Shown piece after piece: positions 53,568-61,098 of a stretch of DNA of 64,000 bases. The DNA comes from Halalkalicoccus tibetensis (GTDB lineage Archaea; Halobacteriota; Halobacteria; Halobacteriales; Halalkalicoccaceae): contig NZ_JBBMXV010000002.1 of the NCBI RefSeq assembly GCF_037996645.1, forward strand, positions 124,001 through 188,000, given 5' to 3'. The notes under the pieces were generated by a model. The model searched no databases. It was not told the origin of the DNA and saw nothing but the letters and a program-made list of their open reading frames with translations. Made by a program: the position numbers and the translations under genes. Position 1 is the first letter of the stretch; each line of letters begins with the position of its first letter.

Positions 53568-54758
53568 ATGTTCCCCGTGGTACCGCTGCAGGCAGCACTC
53601 ACGCTGACGTTCGTCGCGTTGTTACTCCTGTTTCTCGCCATCGTCACCGTCTGGCAGATGGTCGAGATCGTCGACGCGACCGAGAAGCGCGCGTTGACCG
53701 TCTTCGGCGAGTACCGCAAACTCCTCGAGCCGGGCATCCACTTCATCCCGCCGTTCGTCTCCGCGACCCACCACTTCGACATGCGGACACAGACGCTCGA
53801 CGTCCCCCGTCAGGAGGCGATCACACGGGACAACTCGCCCGTCACCGCGGACGCCGTCGTCTACATCAAGGTGATGGACGCGAAGAAGGCCTTTCTGGAG
53901 GTCGACGACTACAAGAAGGCCGTCTCGAACCTCGCCCAGACCACGCTGCGAGCCGTTCTGGGCGACATGGAGCTCGACGACACGCTGAGCAAGCGCGAGG
54001 AGATCAACGCGAAGATCCGCACCGAGCTCGACGAGCCCACCGACGAGTGGGGCATTCGAGTGGAGTCGGTCGAAGTCAGGGAGGTGAACCCCAGCCAGGA
54101 CGTCCAGCGCGCGATGGAGCAACAGACCTCCGCGGAGCGCAAGCGACGGGCGATGATCCTCGAGGCGCAGGGTGAACGGCGCTCGGCGGTCGAGACCGCA
54201 GAGGGTGACAAGCAGTCGAACATCATCCGCGCACAGGGTGAGAAACAGAGCCAGATCCTCGAGGCACAGGGTGACGCGGTCTCGACCGTTCTGAGGGCGA
54301 AATCCGCCGAGTCGATGGGCGAGCGCGCAGTCATCGAGAAGGGGATGGAGACCCTCGAATCGATCGGCCAGGGCGAGTCGAGCACGTTCATCATGCCCCA
54401 GGAGCTCACCTCGCTGGTCGGCCGCTACGGCAAGCACCTCACCGGCAGCGACACCAAACTCGACGAGGGCCAGCTCGACAGCCTCGACTTCGACGAGGAG
54501 ACCCGACAGATGCTCGGGCTCGACAACATCGACGAGATCCTCGGACAGATCGACGAGGAGGCCGACCTCGACGTCCAGGAGATGGAGCAGGAGGCCCAGG
54601 CGATCAAGGAGGGCGAGGACATGGACACCATCCAGGACGCAGACGAGGTCATCGGTGGGATGGACAACGAGTTCGAGGGCCGCGACGACGAGGAGTGGGA
54701 GGAGCGAGAGGAGATCGGGACGGATCCCGAAACCGAGACCGAAACGGAGACGAACTGA
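53568..54758 (+). CDS. SPFH/stomatin-prohibitin family protein
   Basis: A 396-residue membrane scaffold protein. One N-terminal hydrophobic segment (about 9-30) is followed by the SPFH domain (VDATEKRALTVFGEYRKLLE; LDVPRQEAITRDNSPVTADA; VSNLAQTTLRAVLGDMELDD). A helical region with a short repeat (EAQGERRSAVETAEGDK, AQGEKQSQILEAQGD) follows, the stomatin-type oligomerisation zone. The last 110 residues are acidic, much longer than in bacterial stomatins. With the NfeD gene before it, it probably forms ring-like assemblies at membrane microdomains. Confidence 0.93.
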   Translation: MFPVVPLQAALTLTFVALLLLFLAIVTVWQMVEIVDATEKRALTVFGEYRKLLEPGIHFIPPFVSATHHFDMRTQTLDVPRQEAITRDNSPVTADAVVYIKVMDAKKAFLEVDDYKKAVSNLAQTTLRAVLGDMELDDTLSKREEINAKIRTELDEPTDEWGIRVESVEVREVNPSQDVQRAMEQQTSAERKRRAMILEAQGERRSAVETAEGDKQSNIIRAQGEKQSQILEAQGDAVSTVLRAKSAESMGERAVIEKGMETLESIGQGESSTFIMPQELTSLVGRYGKHLTGSDTKLDEGQLDSLDFDEETRQMLGLDNIDEILGQIDEEADLDVQEMEQEAQAIKEGEDMDTIQDADEVIGGMDNEFEGRDDEEWEEREEIGTDPETETETETN

Positions 54759-54784
54759 TCCGGCCAGCCGGGGTCGGCCGAAGC

Positions 54785-54792
54785 TGTTTTAC
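54785..54792 (+). promoter_or_regulatory. TATA-like box of the wHTH gene
   Basis: TGTTTTAC is centred 30 bases before the ATG at 54819. Confidence 0.45.
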
Positions 54793-54818
54793 CTCGGCTC
54801 CGCGTTACTATCGGTAAT

Positions 54819-55430
54819 ATGGCCGAGCCGGGGCGCGAGCCCGTCGACGGGGACAAACGCACGACGCTGCGGCGCTTCGCCGCGCTGGGAGCGGCGAGCC
54901 CGCTCGCGGCGTTCGTCGGGTCGAGCTCCGACAGCGACGCCCGCTCGGCGATCGCGGGCTACGTCTCCTCGACGCCCGGCGCGCACTTCTCGAAGATCCG
55001 CGACGACCTCTCGCTGGGGACCGGCGAGACCCAACACCACCTCCGACGACTGGTCGACGCGGGCGCGATCGAGAGCCACATGGACGGGGAGTACCGCCGG
55101 TACTTCCCCGCCGAGAAGTTCTCGGAGTTCGAGCGCCGGGCGCTCGGCTACCTCCGCCGGGAGACCCCCCGAGGGATGGTGATCGCGCTGCTCGCGAACC
55201 CGACGACGACCGGCAGCACGATCGCAGAACGCCTCGGGGTCTCCTCGGCGACGGTGAGCAACACGGCGGCGGACCTCGAGGAGGCGGGCCTGCTCAGTCG
55301 CGAGGACGGATACGCGCTCGAACGACCCGAGACGTTCATCTCGCTTCTGGTCCGCTATGCCGACTCGTTCGGCGATCGGACGGCGGAGTTCGCCGACCGA
55401 GCCGACGAGTTGATCCGGTACGACCCGTAG
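54819..55430 (+). CDS. Double winged-helix transcriptional regulator
   Basis: A 203-residue protein with two tandem winged-helix domains, a common haloarchaeal layout. The first (about 45-95) contains SSTPGAHFSKIRDDLSLG and ETQHHLRRLVDAGAIESH; the second (about 110-165) contains TTGSTIAERLGVSSATVSNT and LEEAGLLSREDGY. The N-terminal 40 residues include a short hydrophobic stretch (LRRFAALGAASPLAAFVG) that might touch the membrane. Its targets are unknown; the SPFH operon just upstream is an obvious candidate. It is convergent with the small gene at 55432, with a 1-base gap. Confidence 0.85.
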   Translation: MAEPGREPVDGDKRTTLRRFAALGAASPLAAFVGSSSDSDARSAIAGYVSSTPGAHFSKIRDDLSLGTGETQHHLRRLVDAGAIESHMDGEYRRYFPAEKFSEFERRALGYLRRETPRGMVIALLANPTTTGSTIAERLGVSSATVSNTAADLEEAGLLSREDGYALERPETFISLLVRYADSFGDRTAEFADRADELIRYDP

Positions 55431-55431
55431 G

Positions 55432-55668
55432 TCAGGCGCTGACCATCCAGGTCGTCGAGGAGGAGTAGCCCCATTTCTCGACGTCGACGCCGAACTCGCC
55501 CGAGCAGAGCGCGCTCATGTTGGTGCCGACCTCCTTGGCCGTCAGCCCGAGGTCCTCGGCGATGAGCCGCGACTTGAAGTACGTCCGCGTGCCGGCGTTC
55601 TCGCGGAGATACTGCAGGATGCGCTGCTGGGTCTCGTTCAGACCGGTCGGGGCCGTCGTCGTGCTCAT
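55432..55668 (-). CDS. DUF7123-like small winged-helix protein
   Basis: A 78-residue protein with a winged-helix pattern: NETQQRILQYLRENAGTRTY, FKSRLIAEDLGLTAKEVGTN, then a wing EKWGYSSSTTWMVSA. I recall this as the haloarchaeal DUF7123 family. It may bind DNA, and its aromatic C-terminus (WGYSSSTTWMV) is distinctive. It is divergent from nothing nearby; 127 gene-free bases separate it from the DUF84 gene on the same strand. Confidence 0.8.
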   Translation of the reverse strand: MSTTTAPTGLNETQQRILQYLRENAGTRTYFKSRLIAEDLGLTAKEVGTNMSALCSGEFGVDVEKWGYSSSTTWMVSA

Positions 55669-55795
55669 ACCCGTACGTATGGAGCTATCGCCTTTAGCGG
55701 ATTTGGTACGGCTGGTTAACCCTCCGTAGTCGTGCGGTTTCGGGTCGGTTCGGAAGGGGCGTCCGCCCCCAGGGGGAGCCGGTTGGTACACCTGC

Positions 55796-56335
55796 TTAAT
55801 CCGAAATGACGGGGCCGGCCGCACAGGCGACCGCCCCCGCGAGGGCGTCCCGCCGGGTGAGCCGGCCGTCGGTGAAGACGCCGATCGCACCCTGGTTGCG
55901 CGCGAGGTCGTCGGTGCCGAGACGGTCGTCCAACAGCGGACCCAGCTCCGCGCCCGAGGCGACCTCGCGGGCGATCGGGTCGGGCAGTCGGACGGAGGGA
56001 CCGGCGCCGACCTCGACGCGCCTGCCGTCAGTGACGGCGGCCCACATGATCAGGAACAGTCCCTCGGCGCCCTCGAAGCGCTCGTCGCCCGATCCCGCAC
56101 CGTCGACGGACGCGGAGAACTCGGCGACGCCGCCCTCGAGGCCGACGGCGTAGGCCACCTCGGGCCCGAACGATCGCCGGGCGCGGGTCCGCGCGCCGGT
56201 GATCGTCTCCGCGTGTCCGACCGGCTGTTCGCTTACCCCGGTGTCGACCGGACGGGCCTCGACGCTGGCCGATTCGAAGACCCGCTCGACGGCGCTCCGT
56301 TTGACCGGGTTCCCGCTCCCGACGGCGACGTTCAT
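55796..56335 (-). CDS. DUF84 family inosine/xanthosine triphosphatase
   Basis: A 179-residue house-cleaning nucleotide hydrolase of the YjjX/DUF84 family, removing ITP and XTP. The start MNVAVGSGNPVKRSAVERVF with the phosphate-binding SGNPVK, the SEQPVGHAETITGARTRARR segment, YAVGLEGGVAEF and NQGAIGVFTDGRLTRRDAL match the family. Length is normal. Confidence 0.9.
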   Translation of the reverse strand: MNVAVGSGNPVKRSAVERVFESASVEARPVDTGVSEQPVGHAETITGARTRARRSFGPEVAYAVGLEGGVAEFSASVDGAGSGDERFEGAEGLFLIMWAAVTDGRRVEVGAGPSVRLPDPIAREVASGAELGPLLDDRLGTDDLARNQGAIGVFTDGRLTRRDALAGAVACAAGPVISD

Positions 56336-56467
56336 ACCCCAACGTGGCCCCCCACCGAGTTGCCCCTTCCGTTCCGCCTCGACTAGTTAAATAGTTCGTT
56401 ACAGACGTCCGGATCCGCCGTACGACCCGGTGTTATGCCCCCGAGGAATTCGATACCAAAACACCTA

Positions 56468-56486
56468 AGTAAGTTTCGGACTTACT
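56468..56486. promoter_or_regulatory. Hairpin/operator candidate upstream of tfb
   Basis: AGTAAGT (56468-56474) and ACTTACT (56480-56486) are perfect inverted copies around TTCGG, 69 bases before the tfb ATG. The 219 bases between DUF84 and tfb are less GC-rich and include several TATA-like runs (TTAAATAG at about 56387, GATTTTTCAG at about 56510), so tfb may have a leader or several promoters. The inverted repeat could be an operator for autoregulation. Confidence 0.4.
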
Positions 56487-56554
56487 ACATCTCAACGAGA
56501 CGACCGGGATTTTTCAGTATCCCTGCCCGGCCAGCGCCTGCCCTCTCACCAATC

Positions 56555-57517
56555 ATGAGCGAGAACATCCGCGAACGAACGCGCGAGACCGAGAACGAAC
56601 AGGAGACCGAACGCGAGGACCACAGCTGTCCGGAGTGTAGCGGCCAGCTCATCAACGACGACGAGCACGGCGAGACCGTCTGTGCGGACTGTGGGCTCGT
56701 CGTCGCCGAGGACTCGGTCGACCGCGGGCCCGAATGGCGCGCGTTCGACTCCCGCGAGAAGGACCAGAAGAGCCGGGTGGGGGCCCCGACCACCAACACG
56801 ATGCACGACAAGGGGCTCTCGACGAACATCGACTGGCGCAACAAGGACGCCTACGGCAACTCGCTCGGCAGTCGCCAGCGCCAGAAGATGCAACGGCTCC
56901 GCAAGTGGAACGAACGCTTCCGCACCCGCGATTCCAAGGAGCGAAACCTCAAGCAGGCGCTCGGCGAGATCGACCGGATGGCCTCGGCGCTCGGCCTGCC
57001 CGACAACGTCCGGGAGACCGCCTCGGTGATCTATCGCCGGGCGCTCAACGAGGACCTGCTGCCCGGCCGCTCGATCGAGGGCGTCGCCACCGCGAGCGTC
57101 TACGCCGCCGCCCGCCAGGCGGGCGTTCCCCGGAGCCTCGACGAGATCAGCGAGGTCTCGCGCGTCGAGAAGAGCGAGGTCGCACGCACGTACCGCTACG
57201 TGGTCCGGGAGCTGGGTCTGGAGGTCCAGCCCGCCGACCCCGAGAGCTACGTCCCCCGGTTCGCCTCGGGGCTTGAGCTCTCCGACGAGGCCGAGCACCG
57301 CGCACGCCAGCTCCTGCGGAACGCGAAGGAGAAGGGCGTCCACTCGGGCAAGTCGCCCGTGGGACTCGCTGCGGCCGCGGTCTACGCCGCCGCGCTGCTG
57401 ACGAACGAGAAGACGACGCAGGCTGCCGTCAGCGAGGTCGCGGACATCTCGGAGGTCACCATCCGCAACCGGTACCACGAGCTGCTGGAGGCCGAGGAGA
57501 GCGTCGGCCTCGCGTGA
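56555..57517 (+). CDS. tfb: Transcription initiation factor TFB
   Basis: A 320-residue archaeal TFIIB. The N-terminal zinc ribbon has CPEC and CADC around residues 25-48, followed by the B-reader/linker with PEWRAFD and GAPTTNTMHDKGLSTNIDW. Two cyclin-like repeats cover about 120-215 (ASVIYRRALNEDLLPGRSIE) and 225-315 (QLLRNAKEKGVHSGKSPVGL; the end carries the DNA-contacting helix SEVTIRNRYHELLE). Haloarchaea have several TFBs; which one this is cannot be told. The ATG at 56555 fits the family start. Confidence 0.95.
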   Translation: MSENIRERTRETENEQETEREDHSCPECSGQLINDDEHGETVCADCGLVVAEDSVDRGPEWRAFDSREKDQKSRVGAPTTNTMHDKGLSTNIDWRNKDAYGNSLGSRQRQKMQRLRKWNERFRTRDSKERNLKQALGEIDRMASALGLPDNVRETASVIYRRALNEDLLPGRSIEGVATASVYAAARQAGVPRSLDEISEVSRVEKSEVARTYRYVVRELGLEVQPADPESYVPRFASGLELSDEAEHRARQLLRNAKEKGVHSGKSPVGLAAAAVYAAALLTNEKTTQAAVSEVADISEVTIRNRYHELLEAEESVGLA

Positions 57518-57588
57518 GGGTCGTCGGCACGAACGCAGCCCTCTCGCCGATCGCATAGGTTAACGGACGGGCAGCCTTTCTACGGACC

Positions 57589-58263
57589 ATGCGCCTCGAG
57601 TTCGACTCCTTTACCCTCGCCGCCTCGACGGCCGATCTGGGCGACGAGCCCCGCGCCCGCGAGCACGCCGACTGCGTCGAGTTCCGGATGGACCTCTCGG
57701 ACGACCCGCTGACAGCGCTCGCCTCCTACGGCGGCGAGCTCCCGCTGATCGCGACCAACCGTGCCGACTGGGAGGGCGGGGAGGCCCGCGAGGAGAACCG
57801 GCTGGAGGACCTCGCGCGCGCCGCGGAGTTCGAGGGCGTGGGCGCGATCGATCTCGAGCTTGAGGCCCTCGAATCGGGGGCAGCGGGCGACGCCGCGGCC
57901 CACGCGCACGATCACGGGACTACGGTGATCGCCTCGGCCCACGAGTTCGAGGGGACGCCCGGCGCCGACGAGATGCGCGCGACCCTCGAGCGGGCGAGCG
58001 AGTACGGCGGGGTCGGAAAGCTCGCGGTGGCCGCCGACGACCCGGGCGACGCCCTCGCGCTGCTGTCGATCACCTACGACCTCGCAAGCGAGGGCAAGCG
58101 GGTGGCGACGATGGCGATGGGCGAGGCTGGTCGCCACTCGCGGGCGGTCGCGCCGGTCTACGGCTCGAAGATCGGCTACGCGCCGGTCGACCCCGACGAG
58201 GCGACCGCGCCGGGACAGTACGACCTGGCGACGCTCCGGGAGCTGGTCGATCGCTTGCGATAG
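57589..58263 (+). CDS. aroD: 3-dehydroquinate dehydratase, type I
   Basis: A 224-residue shikimate-pathway enzyme that dehydrates 3-dehydroquinate. It is a type I TIM barrel: VEFRMDLSDDPLTALASYGG at the substrate-binding arginine, LPLIATNRADWEGGE, the catalytic histidine region VIASAHEFEGTPGADE (His of the general base) and the Schiff-base lysine in YGGVGKLAVAADD. The later VATMAMGEAGRHSRAVAPVY and GSKIGYAPVD are diagnostic. The gene is somewhat shorter than the usual 250 residues. The carbonic anhydrase gene starts 30 bases after it. Confidence 0.92.
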   Translation: MRLEFDSFTLAASTADLGDEPRAREHADCVEFRMDLSDDPLTALASYGGELPLIATNRADWEGGEAREENRLEDLARAAEFEGVGAIDLELEALESGAAGDAAAHAHDHGTTVIASAHEFEGTPGADEMRATLERASEYGGVGKLAVAADDPGDALALLSITYDLASEGKRVATMAMGEAGRHSRAVAPVYGSKIGYAPVDPDEATAPGQYDLATLRELVDRLR

Positions 58264-58264
58264 C

Positions 58265-58272
58265 TCTTTTTC
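58265..58272 (+). promoter_or_regulatory. TATA-like box of the carbonic anhydrase gene
   Basis: TCTTTTTC is centred about 26 bases before the ATG at 58294, directly after the aroD stop. Confidence 0.45.
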
Positions 58273-58293
58273 GGCCCCGGTGGACGTAGGGGC

Positions 58294-58980
58294 ATGCCCG
58301 ACGCATCGCTCGAGTCGCTGTTCGATCGGAACCGCACGCACGCCGAATCGCTTCCCGAGGGTCACTTCGACGAGGTCCGCGACGGACAGCGGCCCGCGCT
58401 CGTCTCGATCTGCTGTTCGGACTCGCGGGTCTCCCAGGAGGGGATGTGGAGCGCCGAGGAGCCCGGCTGGGTGTTCACCCCGAGCAACATCGGCAACCGG
58501 GTCTTCGAGCGCCACGACGGCGAGCTCGTCGTCGACGGCTCGGTGCTCTACCCGATCGCCCACACCGAGACGGGGACGACGGCCGTCGTCGGCCACACCG
58601 GCTGTGGGGCCGTGACCGCGGCCTATGGGGCCGCCCGTGGGGAGCTGGGCGAGGAGCCGCCGGGGATCGAGAAGCAGGTCGAGCTGCTCGTTCCGATCGT
58701 CGACGAGGCGTTCGAGTCGGGTGCCGTCGATCCCGAGACCGACGACGCGATCAACCCGCTGGTCGAGTACAACGTCCGCAAGCAGGTCGAGTTCCTCGCG
58801 GAGGCCGAGGAGGTACCGGCCGACGAGCGGATCTACGGCTTCGTCTACGACTTCCAGGGCGTCTACGGCTCGGTCCCGGGGAAGGTGTACCTCGTGAGCG
58901 TCGGCGGCGAGACCGACCCCGAACGGCTTCGGGAGGCGGTCCCCGAGGAGTACCACGACCACGTACACAGCCTGCTGTAG
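58294..58980 (+). CDS. Beta-class carbonic anhydrase
   Basis: A 228-residue zinc enzyme interconverting CO2 and bicarbonate. The two zinc motifs are present: CCSDSR (Cys-x-Asp-x-Arg) near residue 40 and GHTGCG (His-x-x-Cys) near residue 105. SNIGNRVF and the C-terminal FVYDFQGVYGSVPGKVYLVS are also typical. There is no signal peptide, so it is cytosolic. The gene directly downstream is a broken DUF2391-like membrane protein. Confidence 0.92.
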   Translation: MPDASLESLFDRNRTHAESLPEGHFDEVRDGQRPALVSICCSDSRVSQEGMWSAEEPGWVFTPSNIGNRVFERHDGELVVDGSVLYPIAHTETGTTAVVGHTGCGAVTAAYGAARGELGEEPPGIEKQVELLVPIVDEAFESGAVDPETDDAINPLVEYNVRKQVEFLAEAEEVPADERIYGFVYDFQGVYGSVPGKVYLVSVGGETDPERLREAVPEEYHDHVHSLL

Positions 58981-58983
58981 CGG

Positions 58984-59600
58984 ATGGACGAGCCCGACGA
59001 GCCCGACGAGCCCGACGTCGACGTGCTCCTCGAACAGCTCGACAGCCTCGAGGAGACCGTCGATTCGCCGGCGGAGCGCGAGGCGGTCCGCGAGACGCGC
59101 CGAACCGCCCATCGGCTGCCGCGGGGCGTCTTCGGGCGGCGCGTCAGGATTACACCGGCCGCGACATGGCCGAGGCGTTCGTCGGGAGCGTCATCGTCGG
59201 CCTGCCGCTGCTCGTCGAGGACAGCGAGGCGTCGTAGACGCCTCTGGCAGACGGCGAAGCCGTCGACGGGGTGTACGACATCGCCGAACACTTCGCCGCG
59301 ACGACCGTGGGACCGCTGCCGGTCTTCTTCGTCGCGAACGCCGTCTTCGCGGTGGGCGTGGTCGTCGGCCTGCTCTACTACACCGACATCCAGCGCGTCG
59401 AGGTCGGCGATCGCCTTCTGGGGATCCTTCCCCACCGGCTGGTCGGCGTGCTCTCGATCTCGTTTCTCGTCGCCGCCCTCATGACCACGATGTGGGGGCG
59501 GGTCGACTGGGCCGAGCCCTGGATCGCGGTCTGTCGGATCAGCGTGATCTGGACCGGGATGGCGATCGGGGCCTCGCTCGGCGACATCCTGCCCGGCTAG
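58984..59600 (+). pseudogene. Broken DUF2391-like membrane protein gene
   Basis: The N-terminal part (VDVLLEQLDSLEETVDSPAE to GVFGRRVR) is in the frame from 58984. One G appears to be missing near 59148, after which the second frame continues DYTGRDMAEAFVGSVIVGLP and LLVED. A 39-base pair of hairpins (59226-59264) then brings in a TAG at 59235, and the same frame resumes with VYDIAEHFAATTVGPLPVFF and the remaining membrane segments to SLGDILPG. Both lesions would have to be repaired for a full-length protein. A C-terminal piece could start at the GTG at 59271. Confidence 0.8.
59226..59264. repeat. Pair of perfect hairpins inserted in the DUF2391-like gene
   Basis: GAGGCGTC-GTA-GACGCCTC (59226-59244) is a perfect 8-base hairpin. 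Five bases later GACGGC-GAA-GCCGTC (59250-59264) is a perfect 6-base hairpin. The stop codon TAG lies in the first loop. The surrounding protein reads through naturally if the segment is removed, which suggests an insertion of about 45-48 bases. Similar short hairpins occur at 14219-14240 and 22209-22249. Confidence 0.75.
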
Positions 59601-60343
59601 CGGTCCATCGAGGCGGGGACGGTCGGGACGACCGGCATCCGCGAGGTGACGAGATAGGAGGACTTGCGGACCGCACCCTTCGCGTACTGGACGGTGCTCT
59701 TTCTGATCGGGGTGCGCTTGCCCTGAATGTGAGTCGCGCCGTCGGCGAGGGCGTCGACCACGGTCTCGCCGGTGACGTCGGCGGGCGTCAACCCGCGGTC
59801 GGTCTCGATGGTGATGTCGGTGTAGGCCCGTCCGACGTTCGGGAGGTAGTGGGCGTCGCTCGCGCCGAGCTTCGGGTAGTCGTGGCGCCGCGCGAACGTC
59901 CTGGCGCGTCGGTTGCGATAGCCGGTGAAGAGCATCGAGTTGTACACCTCGACGGCGTCACAGTCCTCGATCCGGCGCTTGTGGACGCCGTGGCGCGAGC
60001 GCTGGAAGGGGTGGGGGACCGCGGCGACGCCGCCCATGTCGCGGACCGTCTCGACGGTCTCCTGAAAGGGCTGGCCCGAGTCGGGCAGCTCCTCGACGCC
60101 GAGGGCCAGCAGGTGGCCGTGGGCGGTCGAGACCTCGACGCCGGGAATGCCGATCAGCCCGTACCGGGGGGCGAGGGCGGCCGCGCGAAGCGACTCGTCG
60201 ATCTCGTCGTGGTCGGTGATCACCACGCCGTCCAGACCGATGTCCGCGGCGTGTTCGAGGATGAGCTCGACGGGCTCGTGGCCGTCGTAGGAGCCATCGG
60301 AGTGTACATGAGGATCGACGGAGACTGTGATTTCTGGAGACAT
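59597..60343 (-). CDS. PHP domain phosphoesterase-like protein
   Basis: A 248-residue metal-dependent hydrolase of the PHP superfamily. The metal-binding motifs are clear: VDPHVHSDGSYDGHEP at the N-terminus, VITDHDEID, GIPGVEVSTAHGHLL, AVPHPFQRSRHG and the C-terminal GASDAHYLPNVGRAYT. This is the short stand-alone form without a polymerase. It may hydrolyse a phosphate ester; substrate unknown. The ATG at 60343 precedes the first motif; an in-frame ATG exists at 60406. Confidence 0.87.
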   Translation of the reverse strand: MSPEITVSVDPHVHSDGSYDGHEPVELILEHAADIGLDGVVITDHDEIDESLRAAALAPRYGLIGIPGVEVSTAHGHLLALGVEELPDSGQPFQETVETVRDMGGVAAVPHPFQRSRHGVHKRRIEDCDAVEVYNSMLFTGYRNRRARTFARRHDYPKLGASDAHYLPNVGRAYTDITIETDRGLTPADVTGETVVDALADGATHIQGKRTPIRKSTVQYAKGAVRKSSYLVTSRMPVVPTVPASMDR

Positions 60344-60458
60344 ACTGAATCGGGTGCTGCAGGGGTCGACGAGCGGAGTATCGAGCGTCCATATGTCTGA
60401 AAACAAGTTAAATCCTTCTGCCAGGGTGCTACCCAGTCACACGCCCGACTCCCCGCCA

Positions 60459-61016
60459 TCAGAGGCCGATCGTCCCCTCGAGGGCGACGGCGACGACGAC
60501 CAGCCGGCCGACGCTGCCCGCGAAGGCGGCCGCCGAGAACCGCAGGTAGTCGTCCTCGAGGACCGAGAAGGCGTAGACCGAGGCAGTGTCGGGGAAGAAC
60601 GGGACCGAGAGGACGATCGCCATCCCCAGATAGCCGTAGCGCTTGGCCATCCGGATCGAGGTCCGCCGCGACCAGTCGTGGAAGCCGAACCGGGAGCTCT
60701 CGATCGCCTCCTGGACCGGGTCGGACTCGCGGACCGCGACGCTGATCCAGAGGACGATCACGCTCCCGAGCGCCTTCCCCACGCTGGCGACGAGGACGAT
60801 AAGCCCCAGCCGGGCGTTCTCGCCGAGACCGAAGTCGAGCGGCGCGAGCAGGACCAACTCGCTCGGAAGCGGGAGGACGGCGAAGCCGAGGACGAACGAG
60901 TAGACGAAGACGATCGCCAGCCCGGGCCAGCCGGTGGCGGTCGCGATGAGCCCCTCGGCGAGCGACGAGAGCCACTCGACGGCGGCGGGCAGGCCGAGCA
61001 GGATCGCGGGCTCCAT
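60459..61016 (-). CDS. VTT/DedA-like (SNARE-associated) membrane protein
   Basis: A 185-residue membrane protein with about five hydrophobic segments. The pattern FVLGFAVLPLPSELVLLAPL and ASVGKALGSVIVLWISVAV, followed by a re-entrant-type FGFHDWSRRTSIRMAKRYGY and VLSVPFFPDTASVYAF, places it in the VTT (DedA/YqaA) group, close to COG1238. Family members move or scramble lipids or support membrane potential. It is divergent from the glycosyltransferase gene; the two starts are 82 bases apart around a palindrome. Confidence 0.82.
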   Translation of the reverse strand: MEPAILLGLPAAVEWLSSLAEGLIATATGWPGLAIVFVYSFVLGFAVLPLPSELVLLAPLDFGLGENARLGLIVLVASVGKALGSVIVLWISVAVRESDPVQEAIESSRFGFHDWSRRTSIRMAKRYGYLGMAIVLSVPFFPDTASVYAFSVLEDDYLRFSAAAFAGSVGRLVVVAVALEGTIGL

Positions 61017-61066
61017 GCGACGTATAGATCGCTGGGATATCTAAGCGATCCGGCGCAAGAGATAAA

Positions 61067-61083
61067 CTTCCCGTTCCGGGAAG
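61067..61083. promoter_or_regulatory. 17-base palindrome between the VTT and glycosyltransferase genes
   Basis: CTTCCCGTTCCGGGAAG is a perfect inverted repeat with 7-base arms, 16 bases before the ATG at 61099 and 51 bases from the start of the divergent gene. GATAAACTT just before it may be the TATA region of the rightward gene. The location fits an operator controlling one or both genes. Confidence 0.45.
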
Positions 61084-61098
61084 GGACACTATGCCCCC

